Assembly (NCBI GenBank): GCA_027579435.1
Contig: JANBPK010000810.1
Span: forward strand, 1-64,000
DNA length: 64,000 bases
Reading direction: 5' to 3'
From: Candolleomyces eurysporus
Taxonomy: Eukaryota > Basidiomycota > Agaricomycetes > Agaricales > Psathyrellaceae
Shown here: positions 11,539 to 24,543 of the stretch, in pieces
Position numbering within the stretch: the first letter of the stretch is position 1
Layout of the letters: the number at the start of each line of letters is the position of its first letter
Notes under the pieces: generated by a model
The model's input: the letters and a program-made list of their open reading frames with translations, nothing else
Database searches by the model: none
What the model was told of the DNA's origin: nothing
Program-made: the position numbers and the translations under genes

Positions 11539-12975
11539 ATGTCGAAACCAGACAGAGCGACGACGGAGAGGAACTCTCGGACGCTCAGAGAGCTTGTCAA
11601 GCGGCCAGAGAACAAGGTCTGCGCCGACTGCAAGAGAAATGGTGAGCCAGCCATCATGGAGAGTTTTGTGTTTTTTCGACGATGGTGGCTGATAGACGTG
11701 TTCCTTTGCCAGATCCTCGATGGGCTTCATGGAATTTGTACGCGATGCTCCATCCGACTTACTCTAACTGTCTGGCTCAACTATCATCAGGGGCGTGTTT
11801 TTGTGTATCCGATGCTCAGGTATCCATCGAGGGATGGGCACGCACATCAGCAAGGTCAAGTCCGTAGATTTGGACGTTTGGACTCCAGAGCAGATGGATG
11901 TGCGTTTATCTCCCTCCTTTTACGCTTTGACTTGATCGTTTATCTGGCGTCACAGTCTATTCAGAAGTGGGGGAACAAGCGAGCGAACCTGTACTGGGAA
12001 GCCCATTTGAAGCCTGGACATATTCCGCCGGACCAGTACGTCTCTTCTGCCTGTTTCTTTTATCCGACATTAGCTTGACATTATCTCGCCAGTAAAATGG
12101 AATCGTTTGTCAGATCCAAGTACGAATCTCGCAGATGGGCAATGGAAGGCGCGCCTCCTTCCGATCCGTCCACCCTCGAAGGTGGATCGTCCACTCCAGC
12201 TGACCAACCCGCTGCACCGGGGCCATCTCAGCAACAAGCTGCTCCACCCGTTTCGACCCCAACTCATGCCCCAAGCAACAGCTTCTCTTCTCGTGGTGTC
12301 ACAAATCGCCAACCGCAGCCTCATCAGCTCTTGTCTTCAGCCTACACCAGTCGTAATCAAGCAGTTCCCCAGACTGCTACTCCTCCACCCGTCGTAGCAG
12401 CCCCTGCGCCTGCCCAGCCAGCTCCGCAGGCTCCAGCATCCGCAGCGCAAGATCTATTCTCCCTGGACTTCCACAATCCCTCGCCATCTTCCACCCCCGC
12501 TGCTCAACAGCAGCCAAAGAAAGATGTCAAGCAAGATATAATGGCACTCTTCTCCGCTCCACCCACAGCAGCCGCATCTGCCACGTTTGGCTCCTTCAAC
12601 TCGCCCGCCAGTGCAGTCTGGGGTGGAGCCCCCGCCGCTCAAACCCAGCCTCAATCTGCCGCTGCTGCCCAACCGACCAGCATGATGGGTACCACTGGCG
12701 CTGGAGCTTGGGGTGCCAGCTCCGGGTGGGGCGCACCCGCACCTGCACCTGCACCCGTCCAATCGAATGTATGGGGTGCTACTGCGCCTGCGTCTGCTGT
12801 TCCCGCTGCGCAATCGAGCTTTTTCAATACGAGCGATGTTTGGGGGTCCAGTAACACTGCTGCCTCTGCTAATCCATCTCAGGATCTGTTTGGTGCGTTT
12901 GGTGGGGCTACTCCGTCTGCTCCTGCTGCCAAAAAGGACGATGCGTTTGGTGATATTTGGGGAGGGTTCAAGTAA
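11539..12975 (+). CDS. ArfGAP-domain protein (SMAP/Age2-like)
   Basis: Five exons (11539-11641, 11713-11737, 11791-11899, 11956-12035, 12093-12975) give 399 residues. The ArfGAP zinc finger is split over four exons: [35 protein letters not shown], with the CxxC...CxxC metal ligands and the catalytic Arg of the RG pair. VKSVDLDVW and [12 protein letters not shown] complete the domain. The rest is a disordered Ala/Pro/Gln/Ser-rich tail with DLFSLDF, DLFGAF and a final DIWGGF, motifs of the kind that bind clathrin/adaptor proteins. Family knowledge: these proteins stimulate GTP hydrolysis by Arf in trafficking between Golgi, endosome and plasma membrane. It is convergent with the next gene, with 118 bp between stop codons. 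Confidence 0.92.
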
Positions 12976-13093
12976 ACCGTTCGTTCAGATATTTTTGGAT
13001 AGCAGTTCAAGATTTCTTTGGTGGATATGTTTTACGATACATACAGGGCTACACTAATTTTCCTTCTTCGTTGTTGTACTGGCTACAATTGTA

Positions 13094-15636
13094 TCAAGCG
13101 ATACCGAGGTCCTGTAGAATTTTTATTGGCGTCATAAGCACACTTGTTCCAGCAAACTGACTCACCTTCTCAATCAGTTTCGCAGCAATAGGGTGGAACG
13201 CGCCCTTGTTGGGCGTAAACGTATCGACTGCAAGACTCTTGTTCACATTCGCAATTGCCCTGAAAGTTGGTCGGCAGAACTTCATTCTGCCTTTGACAAC
13301 TCCAGTATCATCATTGCCCACAACCCACTTCGCAGCCTCCTCGGCGAACTGCTTCGCTGCATCCGAGGAGGGATCCGCCAGAGCGATTCCGTAGAACCTG
13401 AACCGAATCTCCGCATTGGGCGATGTCGAGAGGTGGTACAAAGAGCCGAGGTGCGAGACGAGTTGGCCAGGGAGGTTAGCGTAGGATTGCAAACGCTCGA
13501 GGAACGCCACTAGATACAACATGTTAGTTAATTAAGATGAAGGTACAGTCCCGTTCGATGTTTTCGTCAGGGACCGAAGAGAGAACTCACTGATCTGACT
13601 GGAATCCAAGTTCTTCAAGTCGCTCTCCCTGAACGACAATCGGGACGTGTCCTCAACGGAGCGTGCAGCATCCCAGCGGGTGGCAAGTTCGTAGGCTTCC
13701 TTCGCGAGTGTGAGGTCATACTCCATTTCGACGGGGAGGTCGATTCCCTCGCCATAGAGCCAAGCCTACACGGGTCTCAGTTTAGCGAGCCAGTACGTGG
13801 ACACCAGACAGACGTACATTCCAGTCAATGCTATCGAGAGCTTTGATCTTCTCAGGACCACCGTTCTTCTCAAAGAAGCCGTAGAGGTGTTCTTTCCACT
13901 GAGCAGTGGTGATACTTTTCCCGCTGAAAGTATTGACGTAGTCCCGAATATACGGAATGAACACTTCCAGGCCTCCCAAAGTCCTCTCTGCATTTCTCGT
14001 TAGCTCTTTCGCTCTTTCAGCACCCAAGCAGACTTACCAAGGTGCAAAATGAAGTTGGCCCCCTTCTCATACGGAATGCTGCTATACGCATCATCGGGAT
14101 CTTCACCCGGTTCAAAGTGAATGACAAGACGCTGGTATTTCGGGTTGTTCTCGTATCCCTTTAGCGAATCCTTCAGAGCCTTGGCTCCAATAAGGAATTG
14201 GAATCCACGGTGAGCAGGAGAGTGGAGGAATTGTTGGAGCAGACGTTCCATGTAGGTGGTCCAACCTTCATTGAGCCAGAAGTGCGAGGCATACGCATGG
14301 CTACGCAAATACGATATTAGATCGGGGAATCTTTCTGCGAATGAAGACGTACGTGATTCCGTTTCCGAACCAAGAGTGGGTCAGCTCATGGACCACGACA
14401 TCGACGAGGGTACGATCTCCGGTAAGGAGTGCTGCGAATCGATCAGACAAATGACGACTACTCTCGACACTGAACGCATACTGGGTGTCAAGAACGTCAG
14501 GCAAGCGTTTTCCTATTTAAAAGATGAGTGCTCTGCACCACTAGGGGCTATCGGAATGCTTACCATTCCACCATAAGGGAACGAAGGCGGCAAAACAAGC
14601 AGGTCATAAACACCAAACCTATACTCCGAAACAACCTTCTCCTCTTCGGCCAAAAATCTTGCAGTATCCTCACTGAACTCCCAATAGGCACTGTCAATAA
14701 CTTCAGGCTCGGCCCAAACACCCGTCTTCCATTTCTTGTCCTGGAACTGAGGGAACGGGCGATATCGCAAATCGCCTACTGCAATCGCGAGGAGGTACGA
14801 CGGGATGGGAACGGGCTGCCTGTAAGTGTAGGTGACTGGGTCCTTGCCGATCTCCTTGCCGTCGTGGGCCGGCCCGTCAGAAGGAGGAGACACTCGGACG
14901 GCAGACAGCAAGGTTGGGAGAACAGAAGTCACTTTGGCGTCATAGGTCTAAGATGGATCCAGATTGTGAGAATCGCAGCAACAGAAGAAGCGAATGGCGT
15001 ACGTACGATCTTGTTGGAAGGCGTATCCTGCAAAGGTGCAACTGCCCTGGCGTAGATAGGCTGGCACTGGCTGAAGAGGAAGGGGAACTTCTTTCCCTGA
15101 GTCTGTCTGCAGGCACGCCAATTAATTCATTTCATCAGGCACGGAGCTTGGTGCTGTCTGCTCACTCCTTGTCCAGCCACTGCAACGCTGTCGCCTCCTT
15201 GCTCGTCCTGTACTTGATCACCGCAGTGACGGTCGATCCTTGCTTCAAACCAGAGGGAAGAGGGAGATGCAACGCCGATCCCATGACAGGATGCTTCGCC
15301 CCTAGCTCATACTTTGATTGACACATCGTCAGTTTTCACCCATGCAGATTGCCTCGAATACTCACTTTAACTGATTCTCCTTCAACCGTTGCTTCCTCAA
15401 TCTCCAGATCCAGCGTATCGAAACTATAATAAAGCTCGTCATACGTCCCTCCAAGGCGTATATTAGACGTCGTACACAACTTCGTGGGGTTCATCTTCTT
15501 TGATAGCGAGTGTATGGGTCGCAGACCCGCTGATGGTATTCGTATTGAAGTCGACCTGCCATTCGAACGCGACGTTCTGGGTGGCGACCTGCCAATAGTT
15601 TGCTTGAGTCGTGGGATCGGTTTCGAGCGCTGTCAT
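13094..15636 (-). CDS. LAP2: Leukotriene-A4-hydrolase-type aminopeptidase (M1 family)
   Basis: Many short exons on the minus strand. The start is [14 protein letters not shown] (ATG at 15636) and the last exon reads DLGIA. The M1 zinc site is [10 protein letters not shown] (near 14380) with the third ligand in [14 protein letters not shown]. The substrate motif GGMEN is cut by an intron between GGM and [14 protein letters not shown] holds the Tyr that assists catalysis. The C-terminal helical domain contains [12 protein letters not shown], matching the Arg/Lys that bind the substrate carboxylate in LTA4 hydrolases, and [11 protein letters not shown]. Yeast Lap2 is a cytosolic leucyl aminopeptidase with epoxide hydrolase activity; the same is inferred here. 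All visible catalytic residues are intact. Confidence 0.92.
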
Positions 15637-16075
15637 TGTGGAAGTGGAAGAAGATACAAGACATATGGCACACTGCCGCTTTATAATTAGTGATCAATTC
15701 AGCCATCTGGTCAGCGCTAACACCCGAAGCGACGCTATGTACATTCGTCTACGTATTAGACAACGTACAAAAAATGCAACAGTGCCCTTTTCGATGGCGA
15801 TAGCCGGCCAAAGAGCGGTGCGATTCGTGCGGCCCTTGCTCAACTTCGAATTCTGCGACGCTTTGTCGTTCCAATTTTGCTACAGTGGAGCAATTCGATC
15901 AACCACTCGCAAAAGGGTTTATCGGGTTTCAGCCAAGACACCGACTTGTGAGCCTCGCAAGGGGCATGTCGTCTTTGAGCAGAAACTGCATCGTTGTGTA
16001 CCAGGAGTCCTGAAAAGATACTGAGTCGGTTGAACCGCGAAGAGAGACGCGACTCTTACTAGTAAACCCATGGAC
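15637..16075. other. Intergenic between two minus-strand genes
   Basis: About 440 bp between the aminopeptidase start and the stop of the SIM/Cys-rich gene. Open stretches here overlap no conserved family. It probably holds the aminopeptidase promoter and the 3' UTR of the gene at 16076-16728. Confidence 0.5.
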
Positions 16076-16728
16076 CTAGTCCCGTTTTCTCTTTTTCGAC
16101 ACTTCAATAGGTTTGTGCTCTCCTACAACACAACCTGGCGCTGTGCCATCGGTATCGCAGCAGGACCACATAAAATTCTCGGGGTGCTCTCGTCGGTTTG
16201 CGGCCGTGTCCATGGGTCCGTGACAATTTTCGTCCCAGTCGGCAAACTCTTCTTCATTGACCTCCAAATCACCTACGCGTCTCGGCTGTCAACAAAACAT
16301 AAAGAGCTCATGGAAGAGGTAGAGAACTCACCTGGATGGAACGAGCACTCGTCGTCCTCTTGCGCAGCGTTGACGTCGTATTCAGAGTCACAGTTCATGC
16401 ACCGCTCCCACCGCGGCACAACCGCCCTCGAGTCTCGCTTCACTGTAACAAACTCTCGGGTCAACGCGATTTCGACCGCCTGGTCCGTGTTGATTAGATT
16501 CTTGAGGACGTGTCGGAGGCGCGCTTCAGAGACTGTCGCGATCGCTGCATGCAACTGTGAGCGTGATACTTCGTCAAGATGAAGCTCTATTTCTGAAACA
16601 TCGGAACTGCCTTCAGAGCTGGTTTCTTCGTCTTCCTGGTTGTTGTTGTCTTCATCTTCTTCATGTTCAGACTCTGAGGAGTCCGAAAGGCCGGTCAGAT
16701 CGATAACTTCCGCTTCAGCTGTTGTCAT
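16076..16728 (-). CDS. Small SIM-containing Cys/His-rich protein
   Basis: Two exons (16728-16332 and 16272-16076) give 197 residues. Residues 7-12 are EVIDLT, a textbook SUMO-interacting motif, followed by SDSSESEHEEDED and further acidic/Ser tracts. After a helical part (LRHVLKNLINTDQAVEIAL) the C-terminal half carries paired Cys/His: RWERCMNCDSEYDV, DDECSFHPGD, DENCHG and FMWSCCDTDG...GCVVGEHK, ending in basic KKRKRD. The pattern of two CxxC-like pairs with CHG and CC suggests a zinc-binding fold, known to me only from uncharacterised fungal proteins. Nuclear localisation is inferred from SIM plus basic tail. No function is known. Confidence 0.8.
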
Positions 16729-17443
16729 GGGCGGTGGGTGTCGAGCAAAGCGGCCGGTCTGTGTTTTGTTCTTCTTCCAACAATAGCTATGCCACCGCGT
16801 TAAGCCCCTAACTCAAACTTCAACCTTCGGTGATACCCGGCGGCTTTCCAAAGTGGCGGTGCCGAGAATGCCGAGGCTGAGCGTCTCTGCCCCTTCGAGC
16901 TTGTTTTGCTCGATAGCGGGATCCAAGTTGTCATCAGATCCTAGTACAGCGCTTGAATCCAGGTTTCGTCCGTCACTTTACCCCTTTTTCGTAAGAACAT
17001 TTCAATGTCACTGGGAGGCGGGTTCTGAATCGGGGAAAAGACCAGTGGGAATCGAGACTAACATAAACTTGGACTGTTCGAAGTCCACATGTTCGAGCCA
17101 CTCGACGAAACCGTCCAAACGCCTCCAGAACCTACTACGATGCGGGGATATCAGAAGGCTTTCATAAAGCTTCGTATGATTGCGTTGTGGCCAATACCGT
17201 CATGCTGCCTGTGCCCGGCGATTGCCACCGTGTTGCGGGGTCGCTGGGCGACTATATAATCTGGTCCTAATCTCTGGCTGGCGTCTCATTCGTGTTTGCC
17301 TGCCCTGATCCACGTTCCGCTGCTCTGCTAGCTAGGGACCCCCTCTTAACCCTCCATCGAGTTGCGAGCACATCGACCCTCTTCATCCTGGCCTTTCCGG
17401 GCGCCCTACTCCCTACTTGGTTCGTCCGGCTCTGTAACCAGAT
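16729..17443. promoter_or_regulatory. Divergent promoter region
   Basis: The 715 bp lie between the start codons of the SIM/Cys-rich gene (minus) and the F-box gene (plus), so both promoters must be here. A TATA-like CTATATAAT is present at about 17252, roughly 190 bp before the F-box start. No operator was identified. Confidence 0.5.
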
Positions 17444-20330
17444 ATGGACTCCATGCTCTATCACAACATCTTCCGCAACCTCCCCGAAGAGATGATCCAG
17501 GAGGTTCTCTCCCAGACTCTCTCTATCCCCGACGAAGACTTCTGCTCTGCCCTCAGCAAGTCGCCATTCGCCAAAGTCACCTTCAACGACACACCTTCGA
17601 GGGCTATACTCGAAGTCTGCAAGCAGTGGCACCGCATCGGCACTCCTCTCCTCTATGCGACCGTCGTCTTCCGCAGCAAAGCCCAAATCCAGGCGCTCTG
17701 GTGGACACTCGCTCACCGCCCTGAACTGTGCAAGTACGTCAAGAAGCTCCGAGTAGAAAGATGGTACTCTGTCGTAGCGGATGTACTCAAACTGACGCCC
17801 AATGTCACCGATGTGTGGATGAACCTCAAATTGTATTCGTCGGATATCGGGAAAGGCCTCGCGAAGGCTCTGTTGCTTATCGATCCCAAGAGGATAATCT
17901 TGAAGGATGAATGTCTCAAGTCACGAGCCAGGAGAATGTTCATTGACGCACTGTGCGAAAGACTTCCTTGTTGGAAGAAGCTTGTCAGTGCGCCATTCCC
18001 ACTTTCGTTCTCGCCACTCGTCCGTGCTAACCGATTTGGCTCAATCCTACTCATAATGTAGACGTGCCTCCATTACTCGGCTGTGAAGCGTCCTAGCATG
18101 TACCAGGTGGAAAAATTAATGAAGACGTTCCCTTCCTGTCAGCACCTTCGACATTTACACTTCAACAATCTCCCTGAACCCTCATTCGAGTTTCTGGAGG
18201 TGCTTTCAAACCACAAGTCCCTGGTCAGCATCTGGTTACGCGACCAAACGCAGAAACAGGCGCTTATCAAAGCCATGGAGGCCAAGCACCCAGACGTGGC
18301 GAAGAAACTGGAGGCGCCAAACGAGAGGTAGCCTCATATCTCCCTCTTTCTCGGCTCCTTGACACTGACCGAATCCGGCGCATCGTAGAGCGACGCCAGA
18401 TCAGGAGCCTGTTATTAACTCTCGTAAAATGAAAGACGGATCCAGATCGCATTCGAAAGCACGCCCGAACCCGCTCTCTCGTGATCCTACGTCGAGAGTG
18501 ACGATTCTAACCAAAATCCTGCGATATGCACTCGCACTCCCGGAACATAATGATTGGAATACAAAATGCAGCTCTGACTGGGCCCATAGCTACCCAAACT
18601 TCTTTTTTGATTATACGACCGTAAACAAACATCCCGTTCGTTACCTCCTCGTATCTTGGGAGTTTTGGGTGCGTCAAACGTCCTCTCTCTTTTTCTTTTT
18701 TCTGCTCCTCATTCGGAAACCCCACTTACACTATACGTAACCAGAGAATCGCCCTTCCTCTACTCTACGAAGTTGTCCGACTTGCATCTCCACGACAATG
18801 TCAGTCTCTCACCACCGTACTCTCAAGCACCACGTACGGCCGATTCATCCGAGTCATCGTCGTATCCCGATGGGCCGCATCTCTTACCTACGACGGCCCA
18901 CTCCACGAAATCTGCTCTCGCTCCCCGAATCTCGTATCCCTCATTCCACCCGGTCCAACAAACTGGGAAGACGACCTGAAACAAATCTCCAATGGCGGAG
19001 AGCCGACAAGAACATGGTGTACCCTGTCCATCCAAGAGTTCTTACAGCTCTCCTCCGCGGCGGGGTATAGTTTACAGGTCCTGGGTTTCAAACTGAGCAA
19101 CGACTCAGCTGGTAGTATTTGTAGACCGTCATCCTCTTCATCCTCCACGTCGTTACTTCCATCGTGCCCTGAACTCATGGGCGCTCTATGGAGTTTCCAG
19201 AACCTCCGGTCTTTGATATGGCATTGCTCGACGCCCTTTGACCCTGAAACGTTGGAGGGAGCGATCACCTACAGCGATGCGCTCCCGTGCCTCGAGCGTC
19301 TGGTCTATAGGTCCAAGGATAACACGTTCCTTCATATGTTATCTCCAATGGAGTGCGTACCACTCACGATCTCGATCTCTCTTTCCTCTCTATGGCGGGA
19401 ACTCGGCACTGATTCTGTCCCTTTCCCCTCCCTCCTATCGCTTTTCGATATAGGCTACCCGCACTCCGAACACTGGAGCTCCCGATCCCAGGATATATGG
19501 AGGGCTACTCAACGTTCCTGAGCTATCACGGCTACAAATTGACGTCTCTCACAATTGCCATTCAGTCGCATGTCCCCAATTTACTCTCAACTCTATGCCA
19601 GAACGTGAAGGAACTCGTTATACCGGTTACTGGGTCCTCGATGTCGGTGAGTCTCTTGCTGCGTAATACGTCCCCGATAGTCACTAAATCGCCCTTCGTC
19701 TATTTTTCCCTTCGTATTTCTTGTGGTATACGTCTTCGAACTCCAAAGGGCTGCGAAACGATTTTCAACGAGGTGCATCTCAATAGAGCGCTGACGAGGG
19801 TCGTGATCGTATCAGTGGATTCTGCCAGAGTGTACGTCCCATTTTCTTTTCCGTTGTTACTCTGCGGAGTACGTACGTGTCTAAAAATCCTCTTGATCTA
19901 ATCTACGCCTGGTCACTACACAGTCTCAAAAGAGCGACGGACTTCCTACCCCACCTCAACCTATCCAGGTTCTATACCCTCGAGGAGTTCTACCTAACGA
20001 ACTACAAGTGGCCCACTGAACAGTAAGTCTCTCATTTCCATATCTCCCTACCTTTGAAATAGTAGTCGTCGCCGTACTACTTGTCCGATGCCAATAATAT
20101 ACTGACGTGCCCCCACCTGCCCTACAACTGCACCTTTTAAATTCAATAGACACGATATCGACCGAAGCCCCTTCGTTCCCATAGCCGAGAAATTCTACAA
20201 TCAGTGGAACATAAAGACCCTGGACAGGAACAAGGCCGCTTGGAGACCTCGATTGAAAGCTAGGAAAGCTGGATGGAACCCTTGGAAGTCGATAAATAGT
20301 TATTCTTTTGAGGAATATTTGGTCGTGTGA
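17444..20330 (+). CDS. F-box-type protein with two F-box/LRR-like modules
   Basis: Eight exons (17444-17983, 18062-18327, 18389-18668, 18745-19352, 19454-19646, 19749-19831, 19924-20022, 20150-20330) give 749 residues without a break. Module 1 starts MDSMLYHNIFRNLPEEM with AILEVCKQWHRIGTPLLYAT, the usual end of an Agaricomycete F-box, then leucine-rich sequence. Module 2 (from about residue 290) repeats the pattern: TILTKILRYALALP, LLVSWEFWRIALPLLYEV, then LRSLIWHCS and LPALRTLELP leucine-rich segments, ending in a basic tail. F-box proteins recruit substrates to SCF ubiquitin ligases; the substrate is unknown. The in-frame linker exon at 18389 supports one gene, but two adjacent genes read through by my splicing cannot be excluded. 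Confidence 0.72.
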
Positions 20331-23300
20331 TAATGGTTTTTCATTTTTTTTTCTCGCCGGAAGATTGGATGTCTGGTACCTTCGGTCGTTCTCCTTTGAA
20401 AGGTGGATTTATATACACAATCTCTGGCTCTTTGAGGAGAGTGCGATTGTGGTCTTTCGGGAGTTTGCAGGCATGGTTTAATAATGCGTATTTCGTGGTG
20501 GTGGTCCACCGCCGTTCGGAATCCGTCCACACTGGATTGGACTTCCCAACGGTCATGGCTTTCTTTTTGACAGTTTCTCAATCTTTAGAATGCAAAGATA
20601 ATGAAATATGATTTTGTCATTTCGATTGGATTGAACCTAGTACATACCCTTAATCTGGATTACGAGCAGAGAGAGAAGGCAGTCGAAATGCTACTTAAAT
20701 TTGATTTCATCCTCAGGCAGATAGGTCAGGATTTTCCCCAAATTTCTACTTCTCAGAANGGGGGGGACTACGCGCACTTAGGCCTTGTTTAAACCTTGGC
20801 CTCACAAGACGTTGGGACTTCGCGTAGGAGACCATTCGATTGACGTACATATACCAATGGTAATGATCGGACTTGGTAAAGGTGCCAACACGTGGCGAAG
20901 ACGCGCCGTACGACGATCTTGATGGGAACCGGGCCTCGCTTGAGCCTGAACCCATGAGGTCCTGGAAAAACTATGGTATGGGCCCGAACCGCCCCGAAAT
21001 ACCTCGCGAGAAGCGTGCCTGTCCAGCGACCGCGACCAACTGCGACCATGCCTCGTTGTTGGCGCGAAGCGCGGTGAAGCAGTCCGGTTATTCGTGTTGC
21101 CGATGCCCAAGTCGAACGCGAGCTTGTTGAAGCGCGTCTCAACCGTTGTGCAAATAGCTTCTGAACACAAGGGGAGAGCTCCAACGAGATGGTAGCGACG
21201 TTTACCAGCGTTGACCACATCAACATTACACGCCGTCCTGGGTCGCTGAACCAATTGTCATGCCTACTTTTTGCTCTATGTTGAAAATTTCAACTCTGAT
21301 CTGTCGCCGTCCTCGATGGAGAAGAACCTGGTGATTTTTCCCCCTCCGCCCACAATCCGGTTCTCCAGTGACTAACGGTTGGTTAACCATCCCATCGTAC
21401 GATTGCAACCAACCAATCCTATGTGGTCAGCCTACTGGGGATGACTTCAAGTATCCTTGGTTGTTCTCCGGAGTCCGAGACATATGACCAGTGGCATGGC
21501 ATCCTTACTATGCCCATTGCCCTGCCTGCTCAATCATGGGCCAAGCAGGCTCAAGCGGCCTAAGTAGTTGCTTCCGGGGTTTCCAAGATCTGATTGAAAT
21601 TCGGCTACAGTCTCCATACTCGTTCGTAGCGTCTCGTAGCGGTATCGTCCGTATTGCACCCAGTAGAATCCTGCACTTTATGTATGTATACTGATGATGC
21701 CATCTCGATTTATATCTGCGCGGTACCGGGTTTAAGCAGCAAACCGGCTCTAACGAGTACATACGTCAGTCTCCGACATTGTTCAACCCATCCTTTCAAC
21801 GGACCTATGCAAAGTCTAAGTTATCCTCCGAAGTTTAAATCATTGATTTCATTGAGGCACAACGACGATAATCCCGAGGTTCTGCAGACGTTTAAGCACA
21901 CTTTTTTAAGGTGAAAACCGACGAAAAAGCCTCGCGTGCCACCATCAACGCTGATCGTATTGAAGAGGACAAAGCTTAGCGATCCGATAAATCTGGCATC
22001 CAAGCCAAGGAAAGTCGGAAAGGAGCCAATGAGCACGCTTGCAATTGGCGTAACCGTGACATACTTAAGCCGATAACAAGGGTCAAGGGGAAACGGAACC
22101 AGACTTCTTTGCAATCGGCCAAGTTTACAATACATCGGGGTAGGTCGGCCTGCGTCCCAGGTGCAACTTAATTGAATTGGAACCAGGCGCGTATGATTTT
22201 TCCGAATGGGCCAGTGCCGAGTGAGCGTATTCAGGTTCGACTTGAGCTTGAGCAGCGGGTGCCCCGAGGAACTGTCATCGGGTTCCGACATGTACCAGAT
22301 TTTTCACGTTCCTTAACACCAGCCCGCCAAACCTGGCGTAATGTATTCATACAATTCACGCGTAGTAATCTCCCTATGATCCAAGTTAACCCGCTTTTCA
22401 GGGATATCAGGACCCGCGTTCGACACTCCCGCCGCCGGCGGAAGGCAAGAGGAGGGGAGAGGTAACGTACGACGCGTAAGAGGTACCGCATATATGTGTT
22501 GATTGGTCGCCTAGAAAAGCTTCATCAGACCCGCGTTGCAACGGTTAGATACAGTGAACTTGACGAAAAGGGAGTACACTCACATTCAAACAATCGCGTA
22601 CGTACAACTGCGTATTTACGCGAACCAGGAAAGCCGCGCTTCCTCATACCACGCCGAACCTATTAAACGAGATCAATAGTGTACCTTGGTCACAAAGATA
22701 GAGAGAGAAAGCGGGAACAAGGACCCACAACCGAGTTATTGTTTTGACCACTCCACCAGAGGACACAGATCGCGAATCGAACGCACCAACTGTTGTGATC
22801 CAAACTGTTCTCCAAATACTGAAACCGCACATCACCTCCCAAGCCCCACAGCGCTCTCAAACTCCCAAGTCGAAGTCGAAAACACGTACAAGTCGGAAGA
22901 CCCACCGCGTGCTGTACATACCTTTCTCGTAGCCTCCAGCCCCCTTACCTCGGACACAATTGTCTCGTCTTCACTATATCCTCCATCATGATCAAGGTTT
23001 GCCACGAGGCATCATTGCCTGAGACCTATGTCCCTATTTAGATGTCAGAGAGAACAAGGTCGACTGGTTAACTTTCTCATACTCACGCGAGTTCTAATTC
23101 CCCCAGAGGTCTTTTTCCTGGACATTAATCCTAGGTTTTTCCAGGTTGGTTGCCGGACTCCATACTTCATGTAAGCTTGCGTATGAGTGTACTGTGTCGA
23201 TGATTGCCAGTCGACAAAACACTACTCAAAGCTATAATCAGAAGGCCTGTGATTTAGAACCAGTGACAAACATAGATACGAAGCGGACAACGCCTACCCG

Positions 23301-24543
23301 ACGTCGCACTCGCGCGAGACAGCGGATCGACTCCACGACTACTTTCGTCTTCCAAATACTATCCGATGCGTATGCATGTCCCCAGGGCATCAACCATAAC
23401 CAACCACATTCTTCCGAAATGCAAGCTAAATTGAAAGAAAGGATCCAGGGTTCCGCTTCCTTTCCTCCGGAAACTATCACAGAGGCCAAGTGAAGGACGG
23501 TTGAAGACACATTGAAAGGAACCTATAGACTCAACAAGGGGAGATACTCCGAAGCGCTCCGAAGCTGTGAAATGTTCTGAGGCTGAGAGATGGGGAATAC
23601 AGACGACACACCCATGAAAACGCCACAAGACGAACATTCGAACCTTCTGATCACTTCACGAATGCGCCCACCGGGCCATATAATCAAAAAGGAATGCCGT
23701 TGGGGAATTCGCCCACAACCCCGCAGATGTTTGCTCAAGGACATACGTAACCCCTTCCGAAGCGACCGATCCGTGTCAACAACAACACTAGAGGGAAGGC
23801 TTCAGCATTCATCCATCGAGGGTAATCAGATGCGACTTACAGCCCTGGATGCCCATTGCCATGTCGTACGTACAAACGCGTCCGAAACCGAGGCCCTGAC
23901 ACAAAAAGAGACAACGGACTACCGACGTCGGAGTGTGGGTGAGAGATAGCTCTCCCAAAAACGTACCCGTCACAAGCTTTCATCCTCTTCTGCGTACTGA
24001 TACAACCCTAAATCGTTGCTAAGTCGTAACAGGAGGCCACCGATACCGGAGCGCCCAATTTGTCTTCCCCACATCCGTCGCCAGGAGTATCCATCCGTAC
24101 TCCAACAGTCGAAAGAAACACCGAAAGATAACGCGGATGGACCGGTGACGCTAATTGAATCCTGACAGACCTACTCCAACTCCAATCAAAGGAACACTCC
24201 AACGCAATCCCAAGGGCTAACCAAGAGCCCTCCATGTATATCGATCCAAGGGCTCCAGTTCGCAGAAAAGAAGTTGGAGGTGGAAGCGAACAACAGAATG
24301 CAGTCGATAAGATCTGAAGAAAAACGACTCCGCTACCATATGCAATAGTCGCTCGGCTAAGAGGAGTCGGAGCGTCAACTTGGAGCAAGGATACCACCCC
24401 GTGAACACACAGAGTTGGCCACCGCGCCGAGCTTGACTTTTGAAAACGTCTATATTCCAAGGAATTATGGAGCGTAGGCAGATTAATCAAATAAATGAGT
24501 AGGTAGAGAATGACGTTACGGCGACAGTATGGAGAAAGGGAGC
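20331..24543. other. Gene-poor region, 4.2 kb
   Basis: No protein family was recognised on either strand. A few open stretches up to about 150 codons exist (for example minus strand 20789-21254), but their composition looks like chance reading of GC-rich DNA and none splices into a conserved domain. A single N at 20759 precedes a G run. No tRNA, satellite or clear long terminal repeat was found by eye. It may be degraded transposon DNA or long regulatory sequence. Confidence 0.5.

Noticed and set aside
20789..21254. Two overlapping minus-strand open frames of about 150 codons
   Set aside because: No conserved motif, high Arg/Ser content in several frames at once, no splice partners; fits chance openness of GC-rich DNA.
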